A stretch of 64,000 nt of DNA from Lactococcus allomyrinae (GCF_003627095.1 NZ_CP032627.1:1240001-1304000), one strand, 5' to 3'. Positions 20,630-30,180 are shown, numbered from the stretch's first letter. Made by a program: numbers and translations. Notes: generated by a model not told the origin, from the letters alone.

Positions 20630-20830
20630 TTTCTATTCCAATCTCTTTTTTACATTGATTTGTTCATACTATGAAAATCACTTTAAAATCCGCCAATTGA
20701 CGGATGAAATAAGCAAAGCTTGCACTAAAAGCACAGTTAGACAAAAGCAATATTTCTGAACAACTTTAGTGTTCTTATTATAACATTTCTTTTAAAAAAA
20801 TTGAATACATCAATGGTCTGAGTGAATTTT

Positions 20831-22354
20831 TCATTTTTTAAATTTTTTAGGACTCGGTATAAGTTTACCAACTATAAAACCAAGCAATAAAGCCGGAATA
20901 ATCATAAAATAATCAAATTTTTGCTGCCTCTGACCCGACTTTTCTGTTTGTTTGAGGTTTTGAGACTTTTTATCAATACTTGTTGACTCTTTAGTAGCAG
21001 TTTGCTTTGTTTTTGGTTGCTTTGGAAGTTCTGACGAGACGGTATGACTGAGCAATGCTGGACTTAATCCTTTGGAGCGCTTAGTCATCAGTGTTTTCTT
21101 TAGTTTTTCTACTGATTCGGATGGTGGTAAACTGGAGCGGAGTTCCAAAGTCTTGGAACTAACTGACAGCTTTTTTGGTGCTGAGTCTATTGTTGTCAGT
21201 AATTTATCATTGTCTGCAATTGATGGAATAATCTCCGCTTCAGAAACAACGTTGGAACTATCTATTGATGCATTGTCAGCATCATCTGGTAATATTATCG
21301 TATCATCAACACCTGGAGTATTAGGCAATGTCGTTGGGCTGTCAGTGCTGACAGTTGTTTTGCCATTTACATTTGGAGCATCAGATGATGATGTTTCATT
21401 GTCGAGCAAAACATCATCAGGCAGTGTTACTGGGCTGTCAGTGCTGACGGTTTCTTCATCATTACTTCCTTTCGTATTGCCTTCATTGTCCGTATTTTCT
21501 GAAATGGAATCACCAGTGGAGGCCATATCTTCCTCTAACCAACTTTTTTGGATTGTTCCATCACTACTGACAAAAATCGTTCTTACACCCGTCAGAGGTA
21601 AATCATCAAGCTGTCCAAACAGTGGACTGACTTTATTGAAAGTATCGTCCGCTAGAGTCACGCCAATCCCAAGTGTTAAAGATGACACAGGGCTCCCTGA
21701 AAATGCTTCTGAGTCAACAATTGTTCGTGCATCATCCGCAAATGTAATATTAGTTAGTTGATTACTTTGAAATGCTTTACTCATAATTTCTGTAACATTA
21801 TTTCCAAATGAAACTTCTGTCAGCAAATTATTTGCAAAAGCTCGTGTTGCAATTTTAGATACTGATGACGGGAAAATAATGTTTGTCAGTGCATTGCCAG
21901 CAAAGGCATCTGTTTTAATGTTTTGAACATTGCTTCCCAATATTACACTGGTCAATGCTTTTTTATAATAATCTGGATAGCTTGTTGTTGTTTGGAAAGC
22001 ACTCGTATTAATATCTGTAACATTATTTCCAATGATGACCGAATGCAAACCCATATTTGAAAAAGCATAAGCACCAATAGAGGTCACTCTATAGCTTAGT
22101 CCGTCAGTACTGACAGAATCTGGAATAATGACATCAGCACCAACAACTCCTGAAAATGTAGTGACTGTCGCCGTTTGACCGGTGTTATCTAAAGTGTAGG
22201 TTATTCCTTGACTGTCCGTATAAGTCTGTGTTACAGTTGCTGCTTGTACTGACAGCTCTGTCAGTGATTTCGGTATCTCTGAAACAATTGGACCCAAACT
22301 TACAGCAAGTAATCCTGTGATAATAATTACTTTTGAATATCTTAATTTATACAT
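20831..22354 (-). CDS. BspA-type leucine-rich-repeat surface protein
   Basis: A 507-residue predicted surface protein. An N-terminal signal-like segment (VIIITGLLAVSLGPIV) precedes mature sequence after VQAATVTQ. BspA/LRR_5 repeats span about residues 60-235 (VTSIGAYAFSNMGLHSVIIG, LTNIIFPSSVSKIATRAFAN). A low-complexity acidic region follows with near-repeats TVSTDSPVTLPDD and TVSTDSPTTLPNT, then a basic stretch and a C-terminal membrane segment (YFMIIPALLLGFIVGKLI) with a lysine tail. There is no LPxTG motif, so anchoring is by the membrane segment. The VSTDSP repeats and VSTDG are encoded by copies of the 12-bp palindrome. BspA repeats are known in adhesins; the ligand here is unknown. Confidence 0.8.
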   Translation of the reverse strand: MYKLRYSKVIIITGLLAVSLGPIVSEIPKSLTELSVQAATVTQTYTDSQGITYTLDNTGQTATVTTFSGVVGADVIIPDSVSTDGLSYRVTSIGAYAFSNMGLHSVIIGNNVTDINTSAFQTTTSYPDYYKKALTSVILGSNVQNIKTDAFAGNALTNIIFPSSVSKIATRAFANNLLTEVSFGNNVTEIMSKAFQSNQLTNITFADDARTIVDSEAFSGSPVSSLTLGIGVTLADDTFNKVSPLFGQLDDLPLTGVRTIFVSSDGTIQKSWLEEDMASTGDSISENTDNEGNTKGSNDEETVSTDSPVTLPDDVLLDNETSSSDAPNVNGKTTVSTDSPTTLPNTPGVDDTIILPDDADNASIDSSNVVSEAEIIPSIADNDKLLTTIDSAPKKLSVSSKTLELRSSLPPSESVEKLKKTLMTKRSKGLSPALLSHTVSSELPKQPKTKQTATKESTSIDKKSQNLKQTEKSGQRQQKFDYFMIIPALLLGFIVGKLIPSPKKFKK

Positions 22355-22395
22355 AAAAAACCTCCTAACTTTCTATACGAAAATTTGGAGGTTTT
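22355..22395 (-). promoter_or_regulatory. hairpin enclosing the ribosome site of the BspA-type gene
   Basis: On the minus strand AAAACCTCC (22395-22387) pairs with GGAGGTTTT (22365-22357); the second arm is the ribosome site, and TTTTTT runs directly into the ATG at 22354. The structure has the form of an intrinsic terminator (it may end rnjB transcripts) and would also hide the ribosome site. Confidence 0.65.
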
Positions 22396-22475
22396 GTCAC
22401 TCATAATATAAATAAAATTAATTTTTTGATAAAAATTCGCTAAAATCTAAACGAATTAGATTCACACTCTTAGTT

Positions 22476-24182
22476 TCATTTATTATTTTTTTTGCCATAA
22501 CGTTTGTTAAGTTCTTGTGGTTGACGTGCTTCCATCACAACTGGCAGAATCACTGGTTTACGTTTTGTCTGTTCATAAAGGAATTTGCCGAGTGCATCAC
22601 GAATATTTCCCTTGATGTCCGCCCAGTCAAACTCTTTGCCTGCCAAATATTTATCCACAGTTTCATTAACTAATTCTCCCGCTTCACGCATTAAGTCACG
22701 AGAGGTTTTTACGTAGACAAATCCGCGCGTGTGAACACGTGATTTACTAACAATTTTACGCTCTGTTTTGGAAATTGTAATCACTGCTATAAAGATTCCG
22801 TCTTCAGACAAAACTTTTCGGTCACGCAAAACCACCGAGCCAATATCTCCCACACCAGAGCCATCAATCATGACATTTTCTGCTGAAATAACTCCTGTTG
22901 GAAGCATTTCCCCCTTTTCAAACTCAACAGATTCTCCACGTTTGGCAATGAAAATATGCTCAGGCAAAATACCCATTTCCATTGCTAATTCAGCGTGAGC
23001 ACGAAGTTCACGATACTCTCCTTGAATCGGAATCAGATTTTTAGGGCGTAAGATATCAAGCATAAATTGCAAATCTCGTGCATTGGCATGACCTGAAATT
23101 TTTAAATCTGAGCCAAGCATTTTCATGACACCGCCAGCTTTATAAATATCATTTTCAATGCGTGCAATCGTCGTTTCGTAAGAAACAGATGGACTCGTAA
23201 CCGCAAGAACAAGGTCACCATCTTTGATTTGAACATATTTATGACGATGATGTGCCATATCGCCAAGCGCTTTTAATGGTTCTCCCATGCGGCCTGTTTC
23301 CAAAATAACGAGTTCATTATCGTCATATTTTTTGATTTCTGAGGGTTTAATCACTGATTTTTTATCTACAACTCTAAGTTTTTTCAAACGTGTTGCCGTT
23401 TCAATGATTTGGTCCATATCTTCACCTGTGAAAGCAAGGCGACGTCCTATTTTAATCGCAGCATCAATCGTTTGTTGAATACGTCCCAGATTCCCTGCAT
23501 TACAAGCAATAATCACACGACCTTCACTATCATTGATATAATCATATATCTTGTCATAAATCTCATGTTCACTAGCAGACTGTAATGTTGATAAAGCATT
23601 GGGTGACGAAGACAGCAGAGCAAGCACCCCATTATTACCAATCTCAGCAAGACGACGCATATTTGTCCGATAACCCTTTGCTACTGCAGGGTCAAAACGG
23701 AAATCTCCTGTATAAACAACGTTCCCAGACTTCGTAGAAATAACAATTCCTAAACTTTCGGGAATCGTATGTGTTGTGGAGAAGAACGAAACCACAGCTT
23801 TGCCAAAATCAATTTCCGTATCTTCATTGACCACATGAAAATCATTAAACTTACGGCTATCCGCATAGTTTTTTACATTAATTTTTGCAAGTTCAATTGT
23901 GAGTTCAGAGCCAAATACAGGAACACGAAGCTCAGATACGATATAGGGAAGTGCACCGATAGAGTCCGCATGACCATGAGTTAAGAAGATACCCGCCACA
24001 CGATCTGCATTTTCCAAAAGATAAGTAATATCAGGAATCACAAAGTCAACTCCCAACATTTCTATTTCTGCGTATTTTAGCCCAGCATCAAGCACAAAAA
24101 TTTGCTCATCAACCTCAACCAAATACATATTTTTACCAAATTCACGTACACCACCTAAAGGGGTGATCTTAATATTAGACAT
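22476..24182 (-). CDS. rnjB: ribonuclease J2
   Basis: Metallo-beta-lactamase/beta-CASP ribonuclease for mRNA decay and rRNA maturation, working with RNase J1. The 568 residues include the lactamase core, with the metal motif altered to THGHADSIGALPY (J1 enzymes have HGHEDHIG), the hallmark of the less active J2 paralogue. GDFRFDP, CNAGNLGRIQQT, SGHANARDLQFMLDILRPKN and IPIQGEYRELRAH follow in order, then a C-terminal domain. The ATG is at 24182. A long hairpin lies about 70 bp upstream. Confidence 0.92.
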   Translation of the reverse strand: MSNIKITPLGGVREFGKNMYLVEVDEQIFVLDAGLKYAEIEMLGVDFVIPDITYLLENADRVAGIFLTHGHADSIGALPYIVSELRVPVFGSELTIELAKINVKNYADSRKFNDFHVVNEDTEIDFGKAVVSFFSTTHTIPESLGIVISTKSGNVVYTGDFRFDPAVAKGYRTNMRRLAEIGNNGVLALLSSSPNALSTLQSASEHEIYDKIYDYINDSEGRVIIACNAGNLGRIQQTIDAAIKIGRRLAFTGEDMDQIIETATRLKKLRVVDKKSVIKPSEIKKYDDNELVILETGRMGEPLKALGDMAHHRHKYVQIKDGDLVLAVTSPSVSYETTIARIENDIYKAGGVMKMLGSDLKISGHANARDLQFMLDILRPKNLIPIQGEYRELRAHAELAMEMGILPEHIFIAKRGESVEFEKGEMLPTGVISAENVMIDGSGVGDIGSVVLRDRKVLSEDGIFIAVITISKTERKIVSKSRVHTRGFVYVKTSRDLMREAGELVNETVDKYLAGKEFDWADIKGNIRDALGKFLYEQTKRKPVILPVVMEARQPQELNKRYGKKNNK

Positions 24183-24251
24183 AAAAACCTTTCATTTTTA
24201 AGAACAAATTGCTCTTATCAGTGTAAATTATAATTTTTTCGACATAAAAAC

Positions 24252-24332
24252 ACTCTGTCAGTAAATTCCAGATTTTCTAAGACAAGGTAAGCTCAGCTTA
24301 CAGATGTAAGGTCATACCATGACAGAGTTTTT
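24252..24332. promoter_or_regulatory. long hairpin upstream of rnjB
   Basis: Arms ACTCTGTCA (24252-24260) and TGACAGAGT (24320-24328) enclose about 60 nt with an inner stem GTAAGC/GCTTAC (24287-24301). Short T-runs flank it on both strands, so it could act as a terminator in either direction or as an attenuator in the rnjB leader. The arms are half-sites of the dispersed CTGTCAG motif. Confidence 0.45.
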
Positions 24333-24807
24333 ACTTTATCCTTGCCGTATTCACTCTCGTAAACGGTCAAGTGGGACAAGCGATAAAAACAAGCTTCATT
24401 ACATTTAAGTAGGAAGCTACAATAAAAGAGACTGGCATTCCAATCTCTACCGAGAATACACTAACATAAGTTTAACCCAAACTAATTAAAAAATCAAGTA
24501 GATAAGAAAGTCTGTTAAATCTCTCTTCCTCCTGTTTACGCATTGACTCTCTAGCAAACAGTCACTTATTAATAAGTTTAACTTAACACGTGCTGCTTTT
24601 GTTCCACTGCCCTAGGGTCTTAGCACTTTAGCGCTTAAACTTCAAGGACAGGACCATTTTTAGTCGCTTAAATCGAATGGATAACGTAGCGAATCGGAGG
24701 TGTGACCTCATATTTTTGATGTGAGGTTGTACCCTAACATTGGCGGGGAAAAAGAACTCCCCACCAATAAAGTAATCATTTCACCACCCTATAAAATCAT
24801 ATTCATT
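24333..24807. other. gene-free stretch between rnjB and mgtC
   Basis: I see no gene. Around 24590-24710 the sequence resembles repeat family A (TTAGCACTTTAGCGCT, CGAATGGATAACGTAGCGAA), and at 24701-24733 a GACCTCA/TGAGGT hairpin follows. No magnesium riboswitch consensus is visible ahead of mgtC. Confidence 0.4.
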
Positions 24808-24835
24808 TTGATTTATCACTAAATCGTCCTATAAT
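24808..24835 (+). promoter_or_regulatory. mgtC promoter
   Basis: TTGATT (24808-24813), 16-bp spacer, TATAAT (24830-24835). Confidence 0.7.
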
Positions 24836-24881
24836 AGAGAGGGTGTATTTCAAAAATAACAATAGTAAGAAAGGAAATTTT

Positions 24882-25553
24882 ATGAATATTAATCTGTTAA
24901 CTCAGCTGGACTGGTTGGTTCGTTTAGTTATAGCTGGAATCTGTGGCTATACGATTGGTTATGAAAGAAATAGTCGTTTAAAAAATGCTGGAGTGAGAAC
25001 TCATTTGATTGTCGCTTTGAGTGCTGCATTAATGATTATTGTTTCAAAATATGGTTTTATGGATATTATCAATCTTCATGATGTTGTGCTTGACCCTTCA
25101 CGTATCGCTGCTCAAGTCGTAAGCGGGATTGGCTTTCTAGGAGCTGGTATGATTTTTGTGCATAACCAATCTGTCAATGGGCTTACCACTGCCGCCGGGA
25201 TCTGGGCAACAGCTGGAATTGGGATGGCAATAGGTTCAGGTCTGTATTTTATTGGAATCGCTGCCACACTTCTGATTCTCCTTTTTCAAATCCTCTTACA
25301 TCAAAATCTGCGATGGATAAAATTACCTGCGAGTGACCGCCTTATCCTACAATTATCTGACATTGAGGGAATTAACTTTACTCAAAAAATCTTGAAAGAA
25401 AATAATATCAAAATCATCAATCTAAAAGTTGAACGTCAAACAAACGATATTTTACGTGCAGAATTATATCTTAAAATTCCGCAAAATTATGATGTTGGTT
25501 TATTAATGGATTTATTAAAAGAAAATGATGAAATACAATCTATTGAGTATTAA
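24882..25553 (+). CDS. MgtC/SapB-family membrane protein
   Basis: A 223-residue protein with about five N-terminal membrane segments (LVRLVIAGICGYTIGYERNS, THLIVALSAALMIIVSKYGF, VVSGIGFLGAGMIFVHNQSV, GIWATAGIGMAIGSGLYFIG) and an ACT-like soluble C-terminal domain. The ATG at 24882 (MNINLLTQLDWLV) has AAAGGA upstream; an in-frame ATG at 24843 lacks one. MgtC relatives modulate ATP synthase or magnesium homeostasis; the role in lactic acid bacteria is not settled. Confidence 0.88.
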   Translation: MNINLLTQLDWLVRLVIAGICGYTIGYERNSRLKNAGVRTHLIVALSAALMIIVSKYGFMDIINLHDVVLDPSRIAAQVVSGIGFLGAGMIFVHNQSVNGLTTAAGIWATAGIGMAIGSGLYFIGIAATLLILLFQILLHQNLRWIKLPASDRLILQLSDIEGINFTQKILKENNIKIINLKVERQTNDILRAELYLKIPQNYDVGLLMDLLKENDEIQSIEY

Positions 25554-25605
25554 TCTTCGCGATTGAAAATTCAAATTACATTTGCTTCAAGAAATAATAT
25601 AATAA

Positions 25606-25630
25606 ATAGGCTGTCCTTTCGGACAGCTTA
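25606..25630. terminator. bidirectional terminator between mgtC and dapA
   Basis: Arms GCTGTCC and GGACAGC with a TTTC loop, with T-rich sequence on the plus-strand side and A-rich sequence on the other; it separates convergent genes. Confidence 0.85.
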
Positions 25631-26524
25631 TTATTTTTCTATCTTTTCAATAATTATTTTAGCTTCATCAGAAGTTACTGCAACAAGTGGAAGTCTTAAT
25701 GCTCCTGTGTTATATCCTTTATGGTTAAGTACTGCCTTGATTGGCGCTGGACTCGTGCTACTAAATAACGCATTAATTTTCGGTAAGATTCTACGTTGAA
25801 TTGCTGCTGCATTGACAATATTCCCTTGCTCTAAGTCATTGAACATCTCATTGATTTCATCACCTAAAATATGGCTGGCAACAGAGATTACTCCTTGTCC
25901 ACCCAAAGCTTTTGCATGAAAGGCAAGTCCGTCTTCTCCCGTATAAACAAGAAAATCAGCTGGCGCATTTTCAATCAGATAAGCGATATTATCTGTATTT
26001 GTGCACTCCTTTACGGCAATGACATTATTTAATTGAGCGAGATGCAGCACCGTTTCGGGATGAATTTCTGTAACAACTCTTCCTGGGATGTTATACAAGA
26101 TAATTGGTAAGTCCGAAGCTTCAGCGATAGCCTTAAAATGCTGATAAACTCCTTCTTGCGTTGGTTTATTGTAGTAAGGTGTCACTGCAAGCCCAGCATC
26201 AATATAGCCTAACTTTGCCACTTCTTTTACAAATTCGATAGAATCGCGAGTATCATTCGTTCCAACACCTGCGATGAGCGGTACGCGCCCCGCCACAATC
26301 CGATTAACTTCAGCGAAAATCGCTAATTCTTCATCATGAGTCAAAGTTGGAGATTCGGCGGTTGTTCCTGCCAAGATGAAACCTTCAGTATGATGAGCGA
26401 GTAAATCCTCTATCAATTTTGGAAATGCTTCAAAGTTAATTTCACCATTTTCATCAAATGGTGTGACAAGTGCGGTGATAATCCGCACACTTTTCAATTT
26501 TTCAATTGCTTCTTTTGCTGACAT
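25631..26524 (-). CDS. dapA: 4-hydroxy-tetrahydrodipicolinate synthase
   Basis: Condenses aspartate semialdehyde with pyruvate, the entry to lysine and diaminopimelate synthesis. The 297-residue protein starts at [10 protein letters not shown] (ATG at 26524, AAAGGAG upstream). Motifs are [36 protein letters not shown] with Tyr144 and the Schiff-base lysine K172 in VIAVKECT. It is expressed behind a lysine riboswitch (26747-26970); repeat family A lies between riboswitch and gene. Confidence 0.96.
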   Translation of the reverse strand: MSAKEAIEKLKSVRIITALVTPFDENGEINFEAFPKLIEDLLAHHTEGFILAGTTAESPTLTHDEELAIFAEVNRIVAGRVPLIAGVGTNDTRDSIEFVKEVAKLGYIDAGLAVTPYYNKPTQEGVYQHFKAIAEASDLPIILYNIPGRVVTEIHPETVLHLAQLNNVIAVKECTNTDNIAYLIENAPADFLVYTGEDGLAFHAKALGGQGVISVASHILGDEINEMFNDLEQGNIVNAAAIQRRILPKINALFSSTSPAPIKAVLNHKGYNTGALRLPLVAVTSDEAKIIIEKIEK

Positions 26525-26556
26525 AATTTCTCCTTTAGATTTTAAGGTCATGATTA

Positions 26557-26740
26557 ATGAAGTCAAGACTTATTCAGGAACAGTTTTAACTCCCCCTGAA
26601 TTTAGTCGGTCGAAATTCAAGGCTTGCCATTCCGACTAGGTGCTTTAGCACCTTAGCAAGGATGGACAGCGTGCATAGCGAAGATAGTGCCGCTTTATCT
26701 CCGACCTGAAAGAGCGGAGATAGCACGCACTTGCTTTTAT
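26557..26740 (+). repeat. intergenic repeat family A, copy 1
   Basis: Opens ATGAAGTCAAGACTTATTCA, then GAATTTAGTCGG.CGAAATTCAA, GGACAGCGT..CATAGCGAAG and closes AGCACGCACTTGCTTT. The same blocks in the same order occur at 60764-60993. It sits in the dapA leader, downstream of the riboswitch terminator. Confidence 0.8.
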
Positions 26741-26746
26741 AAAAAT

Positions 26747-26778
26747 CAAAAAACCTCTATTTTTGTGCAAAAGAGGTT
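26747..26778 (-). terminator. terminator of the dapA lysine riboswitch
   Basis: Arms AACCTCT and AGAGGTT followed by TTTTTT on the minus strand. The AACCTCT arm is also complementary to AGAGGTT at the 5' edge of the aptamer, so the two pairings exclude each other. Confidence 0.85.
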
Positions 26779-26805
26779 CTTAAAAGTTCGTCAAAAATGA
26801 TTTTG

Positions 26806-26970
26806 ATTAGCTCAACTTTCTATCAGTGCTGACAGAAAGACAGTCTGACGGATTTAACCTATCAGCCCAAGAAAAAACCTTGTGGAAATTCTTCTTTCGG
26901 CAAAATACGCCGCCATCAGTTTCATCGCATCCACCGCTCCACTGACTTTTTCATATTTGCAACCTCTAAT
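26806..26970 (-). promoter_or_regulatory. lysine riboswitch (L box) upstream of dapA
   Basis: The transcript shows the L-box landmarks in order: AGAGGTTGCAAA, then GGTGGATGCGATGAAA, GGCGGCG..TTTGCCGAAAG, TTTCTTGGGCTGATAGG and AGACTGTC..GAGCTAATC, aligning with the Bacillus lysC leader as I remember it (AGAGGTGCGAA, GATGGATTCTGTGAAA, GTCGCCGAAG, AGGCTGTC). Lysine binding should favour the terminator and shut off dapA. The terminal helix CTTTCTGTCAG/CTGATAGAAAG is a copy of the dispersed palindrome. Confidence 0.85.
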
Positions 26971-26981
26971 TTGTTTGATAT

Positions 26982-27010
26982 ATTATAACACATTTTATGG
27001 TGTACGCCAA
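26982..27010 (-). promoter_or_regulatory. promoter of the L-box-dapA transcript
   Basis: TTGGCG (27005-27010), 17-bp spacer, extended -10 TGTTATAAT (hexamer 26982-26987). The predicted start is just ahead of the aptamer. Confidence 0.8.
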
Positions 27011-27074
27011 GTTTTAAATCTATCTTAGCCATTGATTTGAGTTTCAAAATACAACAGGAGAGTTAGAATATTTT

Positions 27075-27539
27075 TCAGGGATTTGGTTCACTTATAACCA
27101 ATCTGATAAAATCCTGCAAAACTCTTTGATTAGGTTTATGAATATTTTCTGGAAGTTGGTCAAGCGAAAACCAAGCGAGTTGCTGAACTTCATCAGGCTG
27201 AGGATTTAACTTTCCTGTGAAATCACGGCAAATATAATAAACATTGGGCATATAAATTTGGTCCCCATTAGGGTAAGTCATAAAGCGGTCTTGACCTGAG
27301 TAAATCCCCAATAACTCAAGAGTTTCAGCCTTTAGTCCTGTTTCTTCAAAGAGTTCACGACGTGCTGTCTCTTCAAGCTCCTCGCCGACCTCAATACCGC
27401 CTGCGTGCAAAGCCCAAGTCCCATTGTCCTGACGCTGTTGTAAGAGGATTTTGTTGTCGTGGTAGATAATCACACCTGCGCCAAGATAAATCAGAAGTTC
27501 ATGACCAATTTTCTCACGAATTTTTCTGATATAACTCAT
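27075..27539 (-). CDS. NUDIX hydrolase
   Basis: A 154-residue protein with a full Nudix box G-x5-E-x7-RELFEETG ([20 protein letters not shown], about residues 48-67). It would cleave a nucleoside-diphosphate-linked or other pyrophosphate substrate that cannot be named from sequence. Its ATG overlaps the asd stop by 4 bp, so the two are translated together. Confidence 0.9.
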   Translation of the reverse strand: MSYIRKIREKIGHELLIYLGAGVIIYHDNKILLQQRQDNGTWALHAGGIEVGEELEETARRELFEETGLKAETLELLGIYSGQDRFMTYPNGDQIYMPNVYYICRDFTGKLNPQPDEVQQLAWFSLDQLPENIHKPNQRVLQDFIRLVISEPNP

Positions 27540-28612
27540 TTGAGTTCAAACTTCAAATCTTTTGTTGCTCGAACTAAGCCACGTTCATGCAGTGTTTCTG
27601 CGATTTGTACCGAATTCCATGCCGCTCCTTTGAGCAGATTATCCGATACCACCCATAGATGAACACCGTTTTCGACATCGAGGTCTTTACGGATTCGTCC
27701 AACAAAAGTTTCACGTCGTCCAACTGAGTTAATTGCTTGTGGATAGATTTGATGTGCAACGTCGTCTTCAAGGACTGCACCAGGAAATTCAGAAATGAGA
27801 CGCTTCACTTCTTCAATAGGGGCAACTTTTTCAGTTTCAACATAAACAGACTCAGAGTGTCCGTAGAGCACAGGAATACGTACGCAAGTCGCTGAAACCG
27901 CAATAGAATCATCTTCCATTATTTTCTTGGTTTCATTTGTCATTTTCATTTCTTCGTAGGTATAATCATTGTCAGTAAAAACATCAATTTGAGCAAGCGC
28001 GTTATAAGCAATTGGATAGTGCTTTTTATCACCTGCTGATGGCAAAATATTTGCTGACAACTCTTTTAGCGGGGTTCCATTCAGTGCTTCTTGCAACTCA
28101 CGATTTGTTTCATTGATTGCAGATTGACCTGCACCACTGACCGCTTGATAAGTGCTGACAATGATACGTTTGAGTCCATAAGCACGTCTTATAGGCTCAA
28201 GTGCAATCATCATTTGAATCGTTGAGCAATTGGGACAGGCAATAATTCCATTATGTTCATCCAATGCGTGGGCATTGACTTCTGGCACAACGAGTGGCAC
28301 ATTTGGATTTTGACGGAAAAATGATGTATTATCTACCACCACAGCGCCCGCTTTTACAGCATATGGAGCAAATTTTGCTGATACTGAACCTCCTGCAGAG
28401 AAAAGAGCAATATCAATCCCTTCAAAACTGTCTTCTGTTAACTCTTCAACAACGAGTTCTTGATCTTTGTATTCCACAATTTTTCCTGCTGAACGTTTGC
28501 TTGCCAAAGCACGAACAGTTTCAATAGGAAGGGTTGATTGCGCTAATTGTTCAAGCATCCGAGTGCCGACAGCTCCAGTAGCTCCGACAACTGCAATATT
28601 GTATTGTGTCAT
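27536..28612 (-). CDS. asd: aspartate-semialdehyde dehydrogenase
   Basis: NADPH-dependent reduction of aspartyl phosphate, feeding lysine, threonine and methionine. The 358-residue protein has the Rossmann motif [13 protein letters not shown], the active-site cysteine C129 in [11 protein letters not shown], and the substrate-binding [12 protein letters not shown] and [16 protein letters not shown]. It precedes the NUDIX gene and, after a riboswitch, dapA, which uses its product. Confidence 0.96.
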   Translation of the reverse strand: MTQYNIAVVGATGAVGTRMLEQLAQSTLPIETVRALASKRSAGKIVEYKDQELVVEELTEDSFEGIDIALFSAGGSVSAKFAPYAVKAGAVVVDNTSFFRQNPNVPLVVPEVNAHALDEHNGIIACPNCSTIQMMIALEPIRRAYGLKRIIVSTYQAVSGAGQSAINETNRELQEALNGTPLKELSANILPSAGDKKHYPIAYNALAQIDVFTDNDYTYEEMKMTNETKKIMEDDSIAVSATCVRIPVLYGHSESVYVETEKVAPIEEVKRLISEFPGAVLEDDVAHQIYPQAINSVGRRETFVGRIRKDLDVENGVHLWVVSDNLLKGAAWNSVQIAETLHERGLVRATKDLKFELK

Positions 28613-28644
28613 AATTGTCTATCCTTTTTTAGTAAATTAACATT

Positions 28645-28673
28645 ATTATAACGCTTTTGAGTGCTCAGAGCAA
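28645..28673 (-). promoter_or_regulatory. asd promoter
   Basis: TTGCTC (28668-28673), 17-bp spacer, TATAAT (28645-28650). Upstream, 28681-28703 is a CTGACAG/CTGTCAG inverted pair, and 28724-28800 resembles the end of a family B repeat (AACAATCTACTGAGTA). Confidence 0.75.
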
Positions 28674-28882
28674 GAAAAAGTTTACTGACAGATTTCTGTC
28701 AGTTTACTAGATTTACTAAAAAGCAGTAGCCCAGAGGACTAACGCCAATTTTATACCAACTCACCTAACAATCTACTGAGTAAAATAATCAGATAAACCA
28801 CAGGTGTATTCAACCACAATCTTGAAAGTAGCATCAGGCCCTTACTGTGATTCTGTCAATCATCCATTTTCTGTCAGCACAC

Positions 28883-29779
28883 TTACAAGTATTTTTTTAG
28901 GAAATCTTTCACTTTTTCACGATAAATTTCTGGCGCCGTTTCATAGGCGATAGCATGTCCTGCATCTTCTATCAAAAGCAATTCTTTTTGTGCTGATGTT
29001 GCTGCAAAATTGCGATGTACCATTTCTGTTGGGACAAAAACATCTTCTTCTCCATGAATAAACAAAAACGGTCGTGTATTTTTCTCTAATTGCTTTACTG
29101 CCGACGCTTCTTTATAATCGTAACCAGCAAAGATTTTTGACCAAAATGACAACAAATGAACAAGCGGAAAAGCAGGCAAGTGAAAATCATGTTGGGCTTT
29201 AAAGGCAATTTCATTCCAAACATTATCATAACCACAATCAGCAATGAAACATTTAACTTGCTCAGGTAAGGGCTCGCCTGATACCATCATCGCCGAGGCA
29301 GCTCCCATCGAAACACCAAACATCGCAATCTTGACTGACGAATCTTGCTCAATTAATTGGTTCATCCACCTGAGATAGTCATCTCGGTCAAGCCAACCAA
29401 AACCGATAAAATGCCCTGCCGCCTCCGCACTTGCACGATAAGCAGGAATTAACACATTATATCCTAACTGATGAAAAAGCCAACCATAAGCCGCAAATCG
29501 CGCACGAATCGAATGGTAGCCATCGGCAACAATCACTGTTTTCTCTGTTTGTACCTCAGCCGGCAGATACCACGCATACAACTTCAATCCATCCTGAGTA
29601 CGAATGCTTCGTTCCTCCAAATCAGAAGCAAGAAATTTTTCACTATCCTGATACAGATGATGATTAGGCTTTAGCGAATCAATTACTCTTTGACTTTTAT
29701 GCTCCACTACAAAAAAAGTAATCAACGAAAATAGCAAAAACAACAAAAGTAAAATTAACAAAATCCATAAAATAATCAT
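28883..29779 (-). CDS. membrane-anchored alpha/beta hydrolase
   Basis: A 298-residue serine hydrolase-fold protein. The N-terminal segment ILWILLILLLLFLLFSLITF is a membrane anchor or uncleaved signal. The nucleophile elbow is GVSMG, and LFIHGEEDVFVPTEMV and EDAGHAIAYE carry the predicted Asp and His of the triad. Members related to YqkD/DUF1749 act as esterases or peptidases; the substrate is unknown. It stands alone. Confidence 0.85.
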   Translation of the reverse strand: MIILWILLILLLLFLLFSLITFFVVEHKSQRVIDSLKPNHHLYQDSEKFLASDLEERSIRTQDGLKLYAWYLPAEVQTEKTVIVADGYHSIRARFAAYGWLFHQLGYNVLIPAYRASAEAAGHFIGFGWLDRDDYLRWMNQLIEQDSSVKIAMFGVSMGAASAMMVSGEPLPEQVKCFIADCGYDNVWNEIAFKAQHDFHLPAFPLVHLLSFWSKIFAGYDYKEASAVKQLEKNTRPFLFIHGEEDVFVPTEMVHRNFAATSAQKELLLIEDAGHAIAYETAPEIYREKVKDFLKKYL

Positions 29780-30003
29780 ATCTTGATTATAACAAATCTA
29801 CTCATTTTTATATTTCCATACGAAACTTAATATAGCTAATTCTATGTAAAAATCAGCAACAGTTTGACTTTTATGACACCATATCAGCACTACAATGGAC
29901 AAGTGATGTTCCCGATTTCAGCAGACTCCCTTGCGCCTCACCGCTTTAGCAAATATAGATATCTAGGCTGTAAAATTCAAAACAATTTTAAAATAGAACC
30001 AGC

Positions 30004-30025
30004 AAAAAAAGCCCCTAAGGGCTTT
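30004..30025 (-). terminator. terminator downstream of the 84-residue membrane protein gene
   Basis: Arms AAAGCCC and GGGGCTTT followed by T-rich sequence on the minus strand, about 155 nt past the stop codon. In the rest of the 29780-30180 gap, 30028-30046 holds a GGCACG/CGTGTGCC dyad and 30110-30165 has fragments like the intergenic repeats; no gene is seen. Confidence 0.75.
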
Positions 30026-30180
30026 ATAAGGCACGAAACCGTGTGCCAAAAAGGTTCACACAATTTGACAAACGCTCACACTTCCTGTGCGGAAAACCAA
30101 ATTTCCCAGCGCTCCTTTAGCTTCGACTCTGACCAGAGGTCAGAAAAATCGACTCATCGCATAGGCAATATTCTATCACA

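Noticed and set aside
21072-21761. A 229-codon plus-strand frame antisense to the BspA-type gene
   Set aside because: Serine/valine-rich shadow of the low-complexity linker on the other strand, with no ribosome site.
22726-22740. GCGCGTG words (the reported L. lactis Chi site)
   Set aside because: Seen at a few places in GC-richer genes; too few and too weakly placed here to say more than chance.
24680-24840. Magnesium riboswitch ahead of mgtC
   Set aside because: The M-box conserved words are not present; only simple hairpins are seen.
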